A DNA stretch of 64,000 nt from Magnaporthiopsis rhizophila. Lineage: Eukaryota > Ascomycota > Sordariomycetes > Magnaporthales > Magnaporthaceae. The DNA lies in contig PYSS01000070.1 of assembly GCA_003049465.1 (NCBI GenBank), forward strand, positions 65,745 through 129,744, in the 5' to 3' direction. Below are positions 1 through 13,400 of this stretch, piece after piece. Below the pieces are notes generated by a model. That model saw only the letters and a program-made list of their open reading frames with translations. It did no database searches and had not been told where the DNA came from. Positions within the stretch are counted from its first letter, which is position 1, and the number at the start of each line of letters is the position of its first letter. The position numbers and the translations under genes were made by a program.

Positions 1-1841
1 TTTTTTTTTTTTTTTTTTTCTTCTTCTTTTCTTGAGCGTATAGTGCTACTAGTACAAATTTGGATCACGATGGGTTGCTGCCTCTCAGCGCTGTCCCCGC
101 GACGGCGCCTATCCGAATGTAGCCCGACCCGATATTTCAAGGCCGGCAGTTTTCCTGGGTAACCTAGTATGAAAGGGAAGGGATCCCGGAATCAAGTCCG
201 CTATCACCAAGGATGGAAGGGCGTACAGTAGCACAGCTGTCACCCTGCACTGAGCATGCTGCGGTCCTGGCCTGGCGCCTTTTTTTCCCCTTCGGTTTTC
301 TTTCTTTTGCTACCGTCGCGGCTGCTCGTTCCCACTCCTTCCGTTTTTGCGCTTGCGTCCGCGGATAACTGTTGGCCTGCCACTAAGCCGACCCACGGGA
401 TCTCGCTTGTATCTTTTTAATTTTGCTGTGCCGTTTTTCTTTGCATGGGTCTGACCAGGAGCGCCCCAGCCGCTCCCGGTCGCACCTGCCCTCCCAGGAT
501 TCCCCTCCAAAACGACCCTTGTTCAAAAATTTAGACGAAAGGTCTTGACTTGGTGACAGGGACAGCCCGGACCACATTGCAGCCAAGCCGGCCAGGGGTG
601 GGTGTTTTGGTACGACGGATGCCACCGCTAGGCTTTTGACAGCGCTAGCAGAAGCACACGGGCAAGTCTTCGCTTCCTTTTTGCCCCCTTGTTCTTATTT
701 TTCTACGTCCCTTTGTTTCTCCTCACGACGCCGGATCCTATCTGCCTGCCTTTTGCTTTTCGGTCTCGGCCAACGAGAGGGGCATGAGTGGAGGTGGGTG
801 ACCATGCCCAGGCAAGTTCCCGCCTGTGACGCTCACAGGGCAGATTACCACGGCCGTCTTTGGCGACCACCCTCCCGCTCCGCTGTCCTCCCTCTCATCA
901 TCTGGTTCTAAGAAAGGGAGCAAGGTGGGAGCGCCAGGTGGCTCTTACATACGCCATTACGAGGGGAGGTGAGAATGCGATGGGGGAATGGGAGGCCGCG
1001 CCATCATGCTGGGTTGACACACCCCGATAGGAGAGCCCTTTTCTCCTTTCCATTCCTCGAGACAAGCATCATCCCCTGACCATGACCGAGCACTATCCCT
1101 GTGCTCTTTGAGCCGTTTTCCGCGTGCTGCAGGCCGCCTCTACAGCCATTCTCTGGATGGGCCAGGGGGGTCTGCGCAAGCTCCGTTTCCCGAACACTTA
1201 GCAAGAACTAGCCCTTGTTCTGGCGTCTTCCGTCCTTGGACCTGGGTCAACACCCACACCCCTCCGTTCTCCACCACATCTCCTCCCCTGGCAACCCCAG
1301 CGGTGTCCCTGCAGCAGATCCGCAAACGTTGCGATTCCCCGTCCAAGGGTACAAAGAAACCTCTCAGTCACGCAGGGGAGTCTGAGCGTGGAGACTGGGC
1401 TCTGGATGACACCCTCCTCCTCAAAGCGGGCCTGGCTGCGCACCACGCCGCTTACAGACGGGGGCCTTGCCCACTACCCTGCATCACCACGAGCGCCACC
1501 CGTAGCTCAGATCCTCGCGTGTATTGATAGAGGTGAGGTGAAGATATAAACCTCTTCCACCCCTCCTCCACTGACGCACTGAACATCCTTCCTCCCCATC
1601 ATCCATCAGCCTTGAGCCTCAAAAGAGACCTCTCGCCCTGACGTTTTCCTTTCCTACATTTTCCTTTGCATTGTTTCTCGAGATTTCACTTCATTCCAAG
1701 CTCAGCGAGCACTTTGCCAAGTACAAACTATATCTGCGCATCTTGTCTTCCTACTGCATAACCAGCGTCGCCAGATCGACACACCCCACAGGGTCTCCCA
1801 CTACCCAGCCGAGCCAACTCTTTCCCCACACAACCATCACC
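1..1841. other. Gene-free stretch upstream of the DUF3455 gene
   Basis: The window opens with a run of 19 T. The open frames here are short, overlap on both strands and show no recognisable domain or plausible exon structure. A TATA-like element (ATATAAA, about 1544-1550) lies some 295 bp before the start codon of the next gene and may belong to its promoter. I see no gene in this stretch. Confidence 0.6.
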
Positions 1842-2733
1842 ATGCTTTCAAGGACCTTCTTCGCCGCCCTCGTGGCCACTGCTGCAGCTTCGCCCTGCCG
1901 CCCTCCGGCCGGCGCCAAGCCCACCCTTCCCAGCACTGGCGGTATGTCTTTCACCCAACATCCCCTGCTCGCCTCTCAGCCCGGGTGAACTCCGAAGCTG
2001 GCCCTATGACACAGACGTTGGACTGACAGCCGACCCCATTGCAGCTGTCGACCTGCCCGCGCCGAACCCTGTGGGCACTCTCAAGGCCATTGCCCTTGGC
2101 CACGGCATCCAGAACTACACGTGCGCCGATGGTGCGGCCAACTCAACCGCCGCGGGTGCCCTTGCAGTCCTATACGACGTCACCTCGCTGTTCCCGGGCA
2201 CGCCCGGCACCGGCCTGTCGCGGGAGGGCTTCGACAGCCTGACCAGTGCCGTCCTCTGGACTCAGGACCTGCCCCTGAACCTCGTGGACCCGGCGGCCGC
2301 CAAGCCCGGCACGCCCGACGCGCCCAACAAGAACATGCCCGCCTCTTCCTACGGCGCCGCTGCAGGCAACCCCTTCGCCGCCCCCGCCGACATCAAGCTC
2401 GGCGATATGCCGCCGCTCAAGTTCTTGGGCCATCATTTCTTCGACGCCTCCAACGCGCCCACCTTCGACCTTTCCGCCCGCAACATGCGCTTCGCCGTCA
2501 GCCTCAAGGAGTCGGTCAACCAGCCCGCCCAGTCCGACAAGGGCGTGCTGGGAACCGGCGCCGTCAAGTGGCTCCTGCTCAACGACAACGGCAAGGGCCA
2601 GAGCACATTGGGCGCAACGAGCCAGGTCTACCGCGTCATCACCGCCGGCGGCGCCGCCCAGGCCTGCAGCGCCAACGGCGCCGTGCCCAAGGGAAGTGTG
2701 CCTTACACCGCCTTCTACTGGTTCTTCGCCTAA
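1842..2733 (+). CDS. Secreted DUF3455 family protein
   Basis: The model is join(1842..1941, 2045..2733), giving 262 residues; the 103-bp intron begins GTATGT and ends CAG, and the codon split across it gives Ala. The start follows CACC, a good fungal context. Residues 1-17 form a signal peptide (MLSRTFFAALVATAAAS). The body matches the fungal DUF3455 family: a GHGIQNYTC segment early on, then LGHHFFDAS, AVKWLLLND and a closing VYRVITAGGAAQAC stretch. The family is known as secreted proteins of unknown biochemical role, some found in stress or host-interaction secretomes. I infer an extracellular or cell-wall location. No neighbour points to its function. The family call is firm; no activity can be assigned. 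Confidence 0.86.
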
Positions 2734-2997
2734 ATGCGCCTCGTCTTTGCGTTGATTAGCTTGCAACAACAAAAAAAAAACACAACCAGAGATGTCCCTA
2801 CACACTTTGTAATGTGGGCGGCGGCTGCCTCGGCCTCATTGTCCCCTTTTTCGCCGTCACTCGCTCCACGGCCACTAATCAGCATATACGCCATATATGC
2901 GTGGCCATGCTCTATTCTACCCCTTCTCTTCTTTTTCTTTGGTTGACTACATGCTGCATAGCTGATGGTTTTCCCCTCTTCCACTTGTTTTAACATA

Positions 2998-3028
<31 letters not shown>

Positions 3029-4793
3029 GNTTTTTTTTTTTTTTTTTTTTTTCGGTTTTGTTTTATGAGTGCGGATATACCCACCCAAAGGTACTGGGAT
3101 GAGGACTTGTGGTCACATTTTGAATTGGTTCTTGGCTCTTGGCTCTTTTTATCAAGGCTTGCCCGAAAGCATTGGGCAGGCAGGAGGACGGTCTGGTCTT
3201 TTTTCTCGGAGGGGGTTTGGTTGATTGCTTCCATTTTGCATACGACACTGGGTAATTTCATTTTACAACTAGGTATGGCAGAGCAAAATAAAATGAACAC
3301 GGAGTCGTCTCGAAAAAAAAAAAAACTTGGCAGCCAAGCTTTTTGTAATGGCCAGGGTGCATGAATGCCAGGGCGACAGTCGACGCGAGGCACGCCGTCA
3401 AAGCCACAATGCCACAAGTCAGTGGCTAATGTAACGCCGCCTGGGGCTCGTTCGCTATTCCCCTTGCCCGAGGGCTCGCCCACGACTTGGCACTTTGGGA
3501 TGCATGTGCAGCAGGTTAACCCCATCCACGGTGACACCTTGGCTGTGATTGGGAGCGGGATGGAGGCTGAATCTTGGGATATCTGTGATGGAAACGCGTG
3601 TCGTCGAGCGCCCGTTGGACGTTTGTTTGGAGTAAGGGTCAGGCGCCTAGGCCAATCAGAAACCAGAATTTTCTAGGGACCTGGCTTTAAGTGCACAAAC
3701 ACTTGCATAAAAAGGGACGCCTCCGAGCATTACTGGGACAGGGAAAAGCCCATCGACCGCCGTAAAAGAAAAACCTCCGTGGGGTAGAGGTACCTACCAA
3801 AGGTAGGGGGGCACTGATCTGCAGACGAAACCGCGATTGAGACACCAGGTTTATGACGTACCTCGCCGGTCAAAACCTTCCGTCGATACTTGAGTGCTCT
3901 TGGCGAAACGAGTGCGATCAGCAAGTCGGGACGTCCGCAACAAAAAAAGCGATACACCAAATTGATTCCCCACCAAAGGCCACCCACCACCACATCTAAT
4001 TTACAGTCATTGTACCCTCTGCATCAATGATTCTCTCCAACACATCTGGTATCCTGTCAATACTCTCAAAATATCGGATTTGAAATGGGGGACATTATGG
4101 TCCTGCAAGTAGTCGCTGATACCGTGTACACGGCTTTTTTTTTTTTTTTTTGGGTGTTGAATGGTGGTGGCCGGGCATTGTTGTTGTTCTGTTGATTGAA
4201 GGGGGTAGGGAAAATTAATTTTGGTGTATCGCTTTTTTTTGTTGCGGACGTGGTCGGTAGGTTAGCAGCGCAAAGGGATACCCAAATCCCTTTTCTCAAT
4301 GCCGTCGGCACATTCCACCGGAATTAGCTTAATGATATGCATGATCCGAGGGCTGTGTAGCTGCCAGCTGCAGATCTTCCCCTATGGACCTGGAGATCTT
4401 TGCCCATCCGGGTTACGGACTTCTCGACATTCAAATTTGTGGCGCCCTTCCGTGCATTCCAACGCGTTGCTCAGAGGCCCCGTCCATAATTCTGTGCTCC
4501 TGTTTGGTCTTTCGACGCGACTTGTTTACTCTTCTCCTTGGCTGAGCTTGGTTCCTGATGCTTCAGTTACAGCGCCTAGTTATCGAACGCTGCCGACTGA
4601 AAGCTCCGGACACTGGATCACAACGGGTTGGAATATGACAATGATCTGTTCAATTCATCACGGACTGGCGGAAACCTTTCTGTGTAGAGGCCAGATGGTA
4701 TCAAATGTTGCTAAACGTAACGCCAGCGTCCCATCCCGTTATACTCTCATCCTCCCTCAATCGTCTATCAACAACACGCCTCTCGGGCCATTG
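2734..4793. other. Gene-free stretch with an N inside a poly-T run
   Basis: Between the DUF3455 gene (+) and the CFEM gene (-), which converge. It holds a T run at about 3000-3052 interrupted by G and a single N (3030), and a second T run at 4135-4151. A short inverted repeat, CCTACC AAA GGTAGG, is at about 3793-3807. Open frames are short and have no family signature. Both 3' UTRs should lie at the ends. Confidence 0.55.
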
Positions 4794-5352
4794 TTACAGA
4801 GCGAGAACAGCGACAGCAGCCGCGAAGCCAACGCCGGCCAGGTTGCGGCCAGCGGCGCCAGGGGCGGTGGCCCCGGCACCGGGAGCGCCGGTCTTGGTTG
4901 CGGCACCGACCATCGAGGTGGCGCCAGCCAAGCCGGCTGAGACGGCGGAGGTGGCCTTGTTGACCCCCGAGCTGAAGACGTCGCCGCCCTTCTCGGCAGC
5001 GACAAGACCGCAGATCTGGGGCATGAGACCGGCAGCCTCTGCGGTGGGAGGAGCACCAAGTTAGTTACGCGGGCACAGATGATGGTTATATAAAACTGAG
5101 TGACGTTCGAGACGTACTGGTGACATCGTCAAAGCTGCAGCCCGAGGCGATGCAGCCCTTGGACTTGTCGGTCATTTCGAGCAGCTTGCCGCACTGGCAC
5201 TTAACGTTGGCCTCATCGCAGCCAACCTCTTTGGCAGCCGCGCCCAGGCACTTCAGTGCGCAGCTAGGGATCTGGGCAGTAAGCTCGGCAATGGTGGCGG
5301 CGGCGCTGACGGCCACCAGGGCGGAGAGGACGGCAGTGGTGAAGAATCGCAT
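4794..5352 (-). CDS. CFEM-domain GPI-anchored protein
   Basis: The model is complement(join(4794..5038, 5118..5352)), 159 residues. The 79-bp intron starts GTACGT and ends CAG. Residues 1-18 are a signal peptide (MRFFTTAVLSALVAVSAA). The mature part carries exactly eight cysteines (31, 35, 45, 52, 54, 67, 72, 88) in CFEM order, including the C-x-C pair; the intron falls before the eighth. After the domain comes an Ala/Gly/Thr-rich spacer and a hydrophobic C-terminal tail (AGVGFAAAVAVLAL), a typical GPI-attachment signal. Known CFEM proteins bind haem or act at the fungal surface in adhesion and virulence. Residue 49, at the position that is usually the haem-coordinating Asp, is Asn here. The family call is sure; haem binding is not. 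It is divergent from PMR1. Confidence 0.92.
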
Positions 5353-6346
5353 TTTGATGGCGAGGGGTGGCGTTGTAGGCATATAAAAGGTAAAAAGTAT
5401 ACGCGAGTGAGTGGATAAGCCGAGGAGGACAACCGGTGTCAACCAAGTTTTAAAGCGAGGTACGGAACGAACGTAGCGTAGCCTTGAAAGAGGTTTGTGG
5501 AAGTTGGAACAAAAGTCGATGAATGATAGGGCTGGAAGGAGAATGCGAAAGGAGCGGCCGGGCAGAGCATTTTATCGGCAGAGCAAGAGGACGTTTCGCT
5601 TTGTGAACGCCTCCTCCTTAGAACCCAGGGGTAACACTGACCAGGATGGTCAGACACGGATGGCCACAAAGTCGCATCGCGAAGAATCCAGGGGTCTCGC
5701 ACTCTGGCTGACGTTAGTTATGCGATGGGAGCAGAATTGGGATCCGCCTCGCGTATCCACATGCTCATCTTCCAGGGGCGCGGGTCCCCAGCAATGGATG
5801 CCCGTCGCGATGATCCCTCCGCATGTGGCTTGAGCTTGGCGTGGCTCAGCCTTCGCCAAGCGTGTGAGGTCCTGTCAGGACCGCCAAGCTCACGGTTACA
5901 TAAGCGAAGCGCAGGGTCTAGTCAGATTTGGGTTGCGAGTGCCACGCCGGAATCCAGCGTCATGCAGGCACAAGATATTGGAGCTTTGAGCCACGACGAC
6001 CAAACGCGCCAGCAGGAGTGACCGCACTTCAGAACATCAAGCCCAACGACGATCCCTCGCCCTTCCCACGGCATAACGAGATACCATTGTGACTGCAGGC
6101 TGCACAGACGATACTGATGCATCCGCAAGCGAATTGATTCGGTTCTGCGCAGGACCCCATGCCGGTTAATTCTCCATTGTAAGCACACCTTTCTGCCTGC
6201 GCTCGCTTTCCAGTCCATGCTGGTGGGCGCAAAGCTCCCCGAGCCCCGTTCCGCTGATCTAACTTCCGGCCTCGACAGACTAACTTCTCCCCGGGTCTCA
6301 TGACCGCCGTGCCCCTGTCCGACTCACCTCTACTGGCCCGCAAAAA
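5353..6346. promoter_or_regulatory. Divergent intergenic region, CFEM gene / pmr1
   Basis: About 1 kb separates the two divergent start codons, so it should hold both promoters. Immediately upstream of the CFEM start the minus strand is T/C-rich, as is common in fungal 5' UTRs. Open frames here are short and overlapping, and none resembles a gene. No specific factor site can be assigned from sequence alone. Confidence 0.5.
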
Positions 6347-9300
6347 ATGGACAAAGGCTCCGGCAGCTCCCATGGCATCCCGCTGCTTCCCTTGAGCCGT
6401 CCCAACCTGCCGACCATCAGCGGCGACGACGAACGAGAGGCGGCGCGGTCCAGGCCACCGAGCCATGCGCGCACGACCTCTGCACAGTCGAGGATCGTCG
6501 CCAACGAGTACTCGTTCCTGTCACCAACCGAGACCGCCGCCCGCCTCAGGACCTCGCTTACTCATGGCCTCACCCCCAACGAGGCTATAACGCGCATCCA
6601 CGAATATGGCCCCAACGAGATCCCCCACGAGCCCCCAGAGCCGCTATGGCTACGATTCATCGGTCAGTTCAAGGAACCGCTGATTCTGATGCTGCTGGTC
6701 TCGGCCGCGGCATCTATATTCCTTGGCAACACCGACGACGCCGTCAGCATCACCGTCGCTGTCACTATCGTTGTCACCGTCGGTTTTGTGCAGGAGTACC
6801 GGTCGGAGAAGTCCATCGAGGCTCTGAGCCACCTGGTTCCAGACCATGCCCACTTGATACGGACCCAGATACCCAAGACTCCCACCATAGGGCGCCCGCC
6901 GAACTGGCAACCCTCGGATGCTGGCAGCAATGGTGATCAACCCCCTTCGGGAGCCACCACCCCGGGAGAGGCGGCCATGGAAGCCACCTCATCCAAGGTC
7001 ATGGCTTCGCAGCTGGTTCCGGGCGACCTGGTCATGTTCACAACCGGCGATCGCATCCCTGCCGATATCCGTGTGACCAAGGCCATGGATCTGACTATCG
7101 ATGCGTCGAACCTCACCGGCGAGAACGAACCCGAGAGAATTACGACTGCCGCACGCCCGCGAGACCAGCGCTCTCTCACCCCCTTTGGCGGCACCAGCCT
7201 GCAGCTCCCCAGCCCATCCTTCGAGACTAAGAGTCGGGCCGGCGAGGACGCTTCTCAGGCGCCAAAAAATGTCGCCTACATGGGCACGCTGGTCAGATCC
7301 GGCCATGGCCAAGGGATCGTCTTCGCCACCGGAGGAAACACGCATTTTGGAACCATCTCGCTGAGCGTTTCGGGCACGGAGAGCCCTCGGTCACCTCTGC
7401 AACTCTCCATGGACGAGCTGGGCGGGCAGCTCAGCAAGTTCTCCTTTGTCATTATCGGTCTTATCTCCGTGATTGGGTTTCTTCAGGGAAAAAAGCTGCT
7501 CGAGATCTTCACCATCTCGATTTCCCTGGCCGTCGCCGCCATTCCCGAAGGCCTGCCTATCATTGTCACCGTCACGCTTGCTCTTGGTGTCCATCGCATG
7601 GCTAAGCGCAATGCGATTGTCCGCAAGATGCCCAAGGTGGAAACTCTCGGTTCGGTAAACGTCGTGTGTACAGACAAGACAGGTCAGTCCGACCACCACA
7701 GATCATTTACGTGTTCACTGGACGCTGACCTAGCCATATTTCCCAGGCACTCTCACCATGAATCACATGACTACGACCAAGATGTGGTACTTTGGCCAGC
7801 CAAGCTCTGTCAGTGTTGATTCGGACGACGAGTTCACCGAGGCGAAGCCGGATGCTGCGACCTTGAGGATTCTGCGCATTGGAAACATCGCCAATAATGC
7901 GCGTCTTGCGCATCAGTACACCGAAAACGGCGCGGCTGCTAGGGCGGTGCTCACGTCGACTCTCGGTAAGGGCGAGATGAGTTCGTCCTACACGCGCTGG
8001 GTTGGACAGCCGACAGACATTGCGATGCTCGACCTCCTGGACCGATTCAAAGAGCATGACATCAGGGGATCGGTTGGACAACGCGCCACCGAGACGCCCT
8101 TCAGCTCGGAGAGGAAGTGGATGGGCGTCACTATCGCGGCCGAGGGTGGCAAGAGTGACAAGGAGTTTGCGTATATCAAAGGCGCCATCGACAGGATCCT
8201 GGCGAGCTGCGACACTTACATTACTGGTGAAGGTCGCGAGTTTGTCCTTGATTCGAACCGTCGGCAAGAAGCCCTGGAAGCTGCTGATAAAATGGCAGCC
8301 CAGGGACTTCGCGTTCTGGCTTTTGCGAGCGGTCCTGTCAGCAGATCTGCCAAAGGCAAGGCTGCGCTTGCGTCGACTCGAAGCAGCACTCCGTCCGGCG
8401 AGAAGACGGATGAGTGGCACCCGGCGACCAACGAGGAGCCGTACACCGGTCTTACCTTTGCCGGACTGGTCGGCATGAGCGACCCTCCTCGGCCCGGAGT
8501 CGGACGCTCAATTAGGAAATTGATGCGCGGCGGTGTCAAAGTTATCATGATAACAGGCGACGCTGAGACGACAGCTGTTGCCATCGGGCGCCAGTTGGGA
8601 ATGCAGATCGCGACACCCCGCGAGCACACGGACAGCCAGGTCAGCGTCCGGCCTGTGCTTCGTGGCGACGAGGTGGATGCCATGTCGGAGGAGGAGCTGG
8701 CCCAGGCGATGCAGACGACTACCGTGTTTGCGCGAACCAACCCGGACCACAAGATGAAGATTATCCGAGCACTTCAGATGCGTGGCGACATCGTGGCCAT
8801 GACGGGTGACGGTGTCAACGACGCGCCGGCGCTCAAGAAGGCTGATATTGGAATTGCCATGGGGCGTCACGGTACTGACGTGGCCAAGGAGGCGGCCGAC
8901 ATGATCCTTACCGACGATGACTTTTCTACGATTCTCCACGCCATCGAGGAGGGCAAGGGCATCTTCAACAACATCCAGAACTTCCTGACGTTTCAGCTGA
9001 GCACCAGCGCGGCTGGCCTGTCCCTCGTCCTGATCTGCACGGCCCTCGGATTCAAGTCACCGCTCAATGCGATGCAGATCTTGTGGATTAGTGAGTGAAC
9101 TACATCTTGGACGGGCATCCTGTGCCCTATTGCTAACGAGTATACCCAACACAGACATCATCATGGACGGCCCTCCCGCGCAGTCGCTGGGTGTTGAGGC
9201 GGTGGACAAGGACGTTATGAACCGACCGCCACGCAAGCGCAACGACCCAGTCCTGACGCGGCAGCTCATCATGCGGGTAGCACAGTCGGCGACCATCATC

Positions 9301-9693
9301 ATGATCGGAACCATGCTCGTGTACACGCGTGAGATGCTCGAGGACGGGAAGGTGACGCGGCGCGACACGACCATGACGTTCACGTGCTTTGTGCTCTTCG
9401 ACATGTTCAACGCGCTCGCGTGCCGGTCCGAGTCCAAGTCGGTGCTCCGGGGCGAGATGGGGCTCTTCCGCAACTCGCTATTCAACTGGGCCGTGTCGCT
9501 CAGCCTGGCGGGCCAGCTGCTCGTCATCTACTTCCCCTGGCTCCAGGAGGTGTTCCAGACCGAGGCGCTGGCCCTGACGGACCTCCTGTGGCTCGTAGTG
9601 CTCTGCAGCACCGTCTTCTGGGTCGATGAGCTACGCAAGTGGCTCAAGTATGGCCGTAGGAGGTTAGGCGGCAACTACAGCCAGGCCGTGTAA
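6347..9693 (+). CDS. pmr1: Golgi P-type Ca2+/Mn2+ ATPase PMR1 (SPCA type)
   Basis: The model is join(6347..7682, 7747..9090, 9155..9693), 1,072 residues; both introns are about 64 bp and phases close. The protein pumps Ca2+ and Mn2+ into the Golgi for glycosylation and secretion. An N-terminal cation-ATPase domain (about 40-100) is followed by the first membrane pair and the PMR1-typical GNTDDAVSIT and VGFVQEYRSEKS segments. TGENEP is at 257-262 and PEGLP of TM4 at 400-404. The phosphorylated Asp is D443 in DKTGT, with intron 1 splitting the Gly446 codon. The hinge TGDGVND is at 798-804. The C-terminal helices contain the NIIMDGPPAQSLGVE segment. It is slightly longer than yeast Pmr1, owing to a disordered N-terminus and a Pro/Ser-rich insert near 185-215. 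SERCA and ENA classes fit less well than SPCA. Confidence 0.95.
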
Positions 9694-10409
9694 CAACAAA
9701 AAACGTAGAGAGACGACGAGCATAGATGCGATAGCGCAGAGCATAATAGAGCGCGCTGTTATAAGTTAAACATCATCTTGACGATCACTCGTTCCCCTTT
9801 CGGTGTTTTTTATGTGCTTCTTTTGTTAGGCTAATAGGAAGGCTTCTCCCAGCATGCCACTAAGACGAACAACGACAGCTGAGATTTCGGGCACCACCAT
9901 GCATGCGTTGCGCCTTCGACCAGGATGATCTCGCCCAATCATGGAACTGAGTTGATGGTTGCAGCAATCAAGGCAGTGGCTCTGGCACCCTAGCAAGCGT
10001 CGGCATCCAATCGCCCACCTCCACGCCATTGAGGCGTTGTGGCATTGCCCCTCCTCAGTCTCCCTGGCAAGGCTGTGCTTATGGACTTGGTTCGTTGGCC
10101 AAATCGTCGAAGCAATTCCCCCGCCCATGCAAACCCGTCACCCTCCTATTTTTTTTTTTTCACTCTCTTTCGTGGTTTCATTGTTTTGACTGTCATTCTT
10201 GCCCTCTTCCTTGACGAGCCCCTCTCGACGGCGGCGAGTGCCTTTGGGCGTCGCTCCTTAATCTCGTTTCAATACCAACATCAGTAATTCGTCTTACAAG
10301 GAGATTTCTTCGTCACCTCTTGTTTCCGGCATACTTGGTCGAAACGCGTTTTTCTGTGGTCGACGCGTCTCTTCCTTCTTGCTGGCTATGGCCGGCCGAA
10401 GAGTTGGCC
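9694..10409. other. Gene-free stretch between pmr1 and the NLR-like gene
   Basis: This holds the 3' UTR of pmr1 and the upstream region of the NLR-like gene. A T run is at about 10149-10160. I looked for a small effector or prion-motif gene of the kind sometimes paired with fungal NLRs and saw none: the open frames are under 100 codons with no domain. Confidence 0.5.
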
Positions 10410-13400
10410 ATGGCCAGCCGAAGCTTCGTGGGGCCTCAGTCAGGGATTCCTCCCGAAGGCTTGACTGTTCTCTGGGTGCCTGAGACTGAGCCATCGGTAG
10501 AGTATGCCTTGCAACGCATTCGGAGCTACTGATTACCAAGAGAATCCTGACTGACGTGAATATTCCGACTACAGCATAGTCTTTGTTCACGGCTTTACAG
10601 GCCACCCCTATCATACCTGGCGCAAAACTGGGGTCCAGGGACTCCAAGCCGATGTCGGGGATGTCGCTGAACCCCCGAGGAAGCTTCAAAGGCTTCTGCA
10701 CCGCTCCACAGCCCGCGAGAGCCACTCGGTCTACTGGCCTATAGATCTGCTACCCAACACGATCCCAGGCGCCCGGATAATGACATACGGGTACGACACT
10801 CATATTAGGCACAAGCTCATCGGCCATCGCCCCAGCCAGAACACAGTCCACGATATCGCTTCGAATTTCCTAGTAGCACTCGAGGCCAAAAGGCGTGATG
10901 CCACAGACAGGCCCCTGATCTTTGTTGCGCACAGCCTGGGAGGAATCGTCGTCAAGGAGATGTTGAGGCGATCCCAGGGCCATGCCTCGCACAGCCATCT
11001 GCGGCAGATCGCGTCTGCGACAAACGGCATGGTATTTTTTGGGACACCGCATTCCGGAGCCGATCCTCGAGGCCCCCTACTTCACACCATCGAACTTATT
11101 GCGAGCATTCTTGGCGTCACCGTGAATCAAACAGTCGTCGACACCCTCCTGCCCGGTGCCGAGCTGCTGCGGCAGCTTAGTGTCGAGTTTCCTGTTATGG
11201 CGCAAAGAGAAGGGTGGTCTATTCACTCTTTCCAGGAGCAGCTTGGCGTACGGTCGCTTGGTGGTAAAAAAGTAAGTCTAACCCAGAGTGGCGTTAATAA
11301 TATCATTCGATACTGAGAGTGATTCTCATCTTTACTCTCTCAGGTTGTCGAAGACACATCGTCCTGTCTGCACTCGCCGTCAATAGAAGTCACCGAGCAT
11401 ATTGCGAACGATCATATGGACATGTGCCGCTTCTCAGGGTCTTTCGATATGGAGTACGGAAAGGTCGCAGCAGCCCTAGAACGTCTTGTCCAGCGTGGTC
11501 GGAGAGCAGAAAACACGCGAGGCAGAGCGCCAGACCCAGCGCTGCCGGGTACTGACGCCCAGCGGTGCAAGGAGGTTGTTGAATCCCTGGCCTTCGAGCA
11601 GATGGGTGACCGTCAGATGGGCATCAAACGCGCTCATCGAAAGACATGCAGATGGTTTCTCACTCAGCCGGAATACATCAGCTGGCAGGACGAGACGAAG
11701 ATAAAGGAGACCAACGGGGTGCTTTGGATTAAGGGCAAGGCAGGCACTGGAAAATCGACCCTTATGAAATATCTGCTCGACGGAGCCAAGAAAGGTTTAG
11801 GCGGAAGCAGAGTTGTGTCCTTCTTTTTCCACGCTCGCGGCGGCGAATTTGAGAAGTCGACGACCGGCATGTATCGCCACCTCATAATCCAGGTGCTCGG
11901 GAATATGACGGACAACGATCTTGCGGCCATCTGGAGGCATTTTATCGAGGACTCCGGGCTGGCAGGCCCAGTCGCATCTCCGCGATGGACAGTGGATCTT
12001 CTGAAAGATCTTTTCCGAGCGGCCGTCCTCACCCCGGGCCGTCGGCTGGCCTGTTTTATCGACGCGCTTGACGAGTGCGACGAAGGCGAGATCAGGGACA
12101 TGTTAGACTTCTTCACCGAGCTCGGAGAGCTATCGCTATCCCAGGGAGCTCCCTTCCAGGTCTGTTTATCAAGCCGGCACTACCCACACATAACAGTCGA
12201 CAACAAGTGTCTCGAGCTCAACCTCGATATGCAAAGCGGCCACGAGCACGATATTATCAGCTACCTCGAAACCGAGCTTAAGATCGGAACGAGCAAAGCC
12301 GCGAAAGAAATCCGCTCCGAGATGTTGAAAAGCGCATCGGGTATCTTCATGTGGGTGGTGCTTGTCACGCAAATCCTTAACCGGGAATTCGACCGCGGCA
12401 ATATTCATGCCCTTAAGAAAAGGCTGAAAGAGATCCCTAAAGACCTGAACACCCTGTTCGAGAGCATTCTCACCCGAGATGGAGATAACAAGGCCCAGCT
12501 TCTGTCGTGCATTCAGTGGACACTTTACGCGAGGCGGCCACTGGCCCCCGAGGAGCTCTACTTTGCCATGGTGCCATACAGCTCGGAGGCTGACGACCTT
12601 GCTATCCGCCATCAGCCCTGGGATCCAGATGAGATCATCGGAGATCAAATGGAGAGGTTCATTGTCAGTTCTTCGAAAGGTCTTGTCGAGATCACATCGG
12701 CCAAGAAGCCAACCGTGCAGTTCATCCACGAGTCTATCCGCGACTACCTTTTCCAGGGAGGCTTGGAGAAGGTCTGGCCAGAGCTCAAGAGAGACTTCAG
12801 CTCGATCAGTCATGAAGCACTGAAAAGAGATTGCCTCAGCTATATTCGACTGGGAGCGTTCGCAGTCGAGGTGGGAACGTCGTCAACGGGTGGGTTAGAC
12901 GCTCGGTCTACTACTGAGCCTGACCCCCTCGTCGAGACCGGGGGCTCTGCTAGTCCGTCTGCCGACCCCGAGGCTCTCCCCGATTCGCCCCGCGAGACCG
13001 AAGCTTCCCCTATTCCCCGCGTCAAGGGCAAGAACAAGAACCGAACCAAAAAATCGAAAGGCGGCTCGATCCACAGGGATCGCCTGCGCAGAACATTCCC
13101 GTTCCTTCAATATGCGCTGCAAAACGTTATATATCACTCCGATCGAGCGCAGCAGGGCGGCATATGCCAGCTCCAATTCCTCCACGACTTTCCCAAGCAT
13201 CAATGGGTTGAACTGGACAACGCAGTGTTGGCATTCGAGAAACGTCAACACACAGTCCAGGTGCCCTTGGTGTATCTCTTAGCCGAGCAAAACGCCGCCA
13301 ATCTTATCAGGGCTTCGCCTGACCCGCTCTCGTTCCGGGACTATACAAGGAGATTCGCCTGTCAAGAGCGTTACGGTGCTCCCTTGGTTGCGGCTATTGC

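Noticed and set aside
10497..10498. Earlier GT (GTAGAG) as the donor of NLR intron 1
   Set aside because: Using it puts the next exon out of frame with IVFVHGF; the GT at 10502 (GTATGC) restores the frame and the conserved DIVFVHG.
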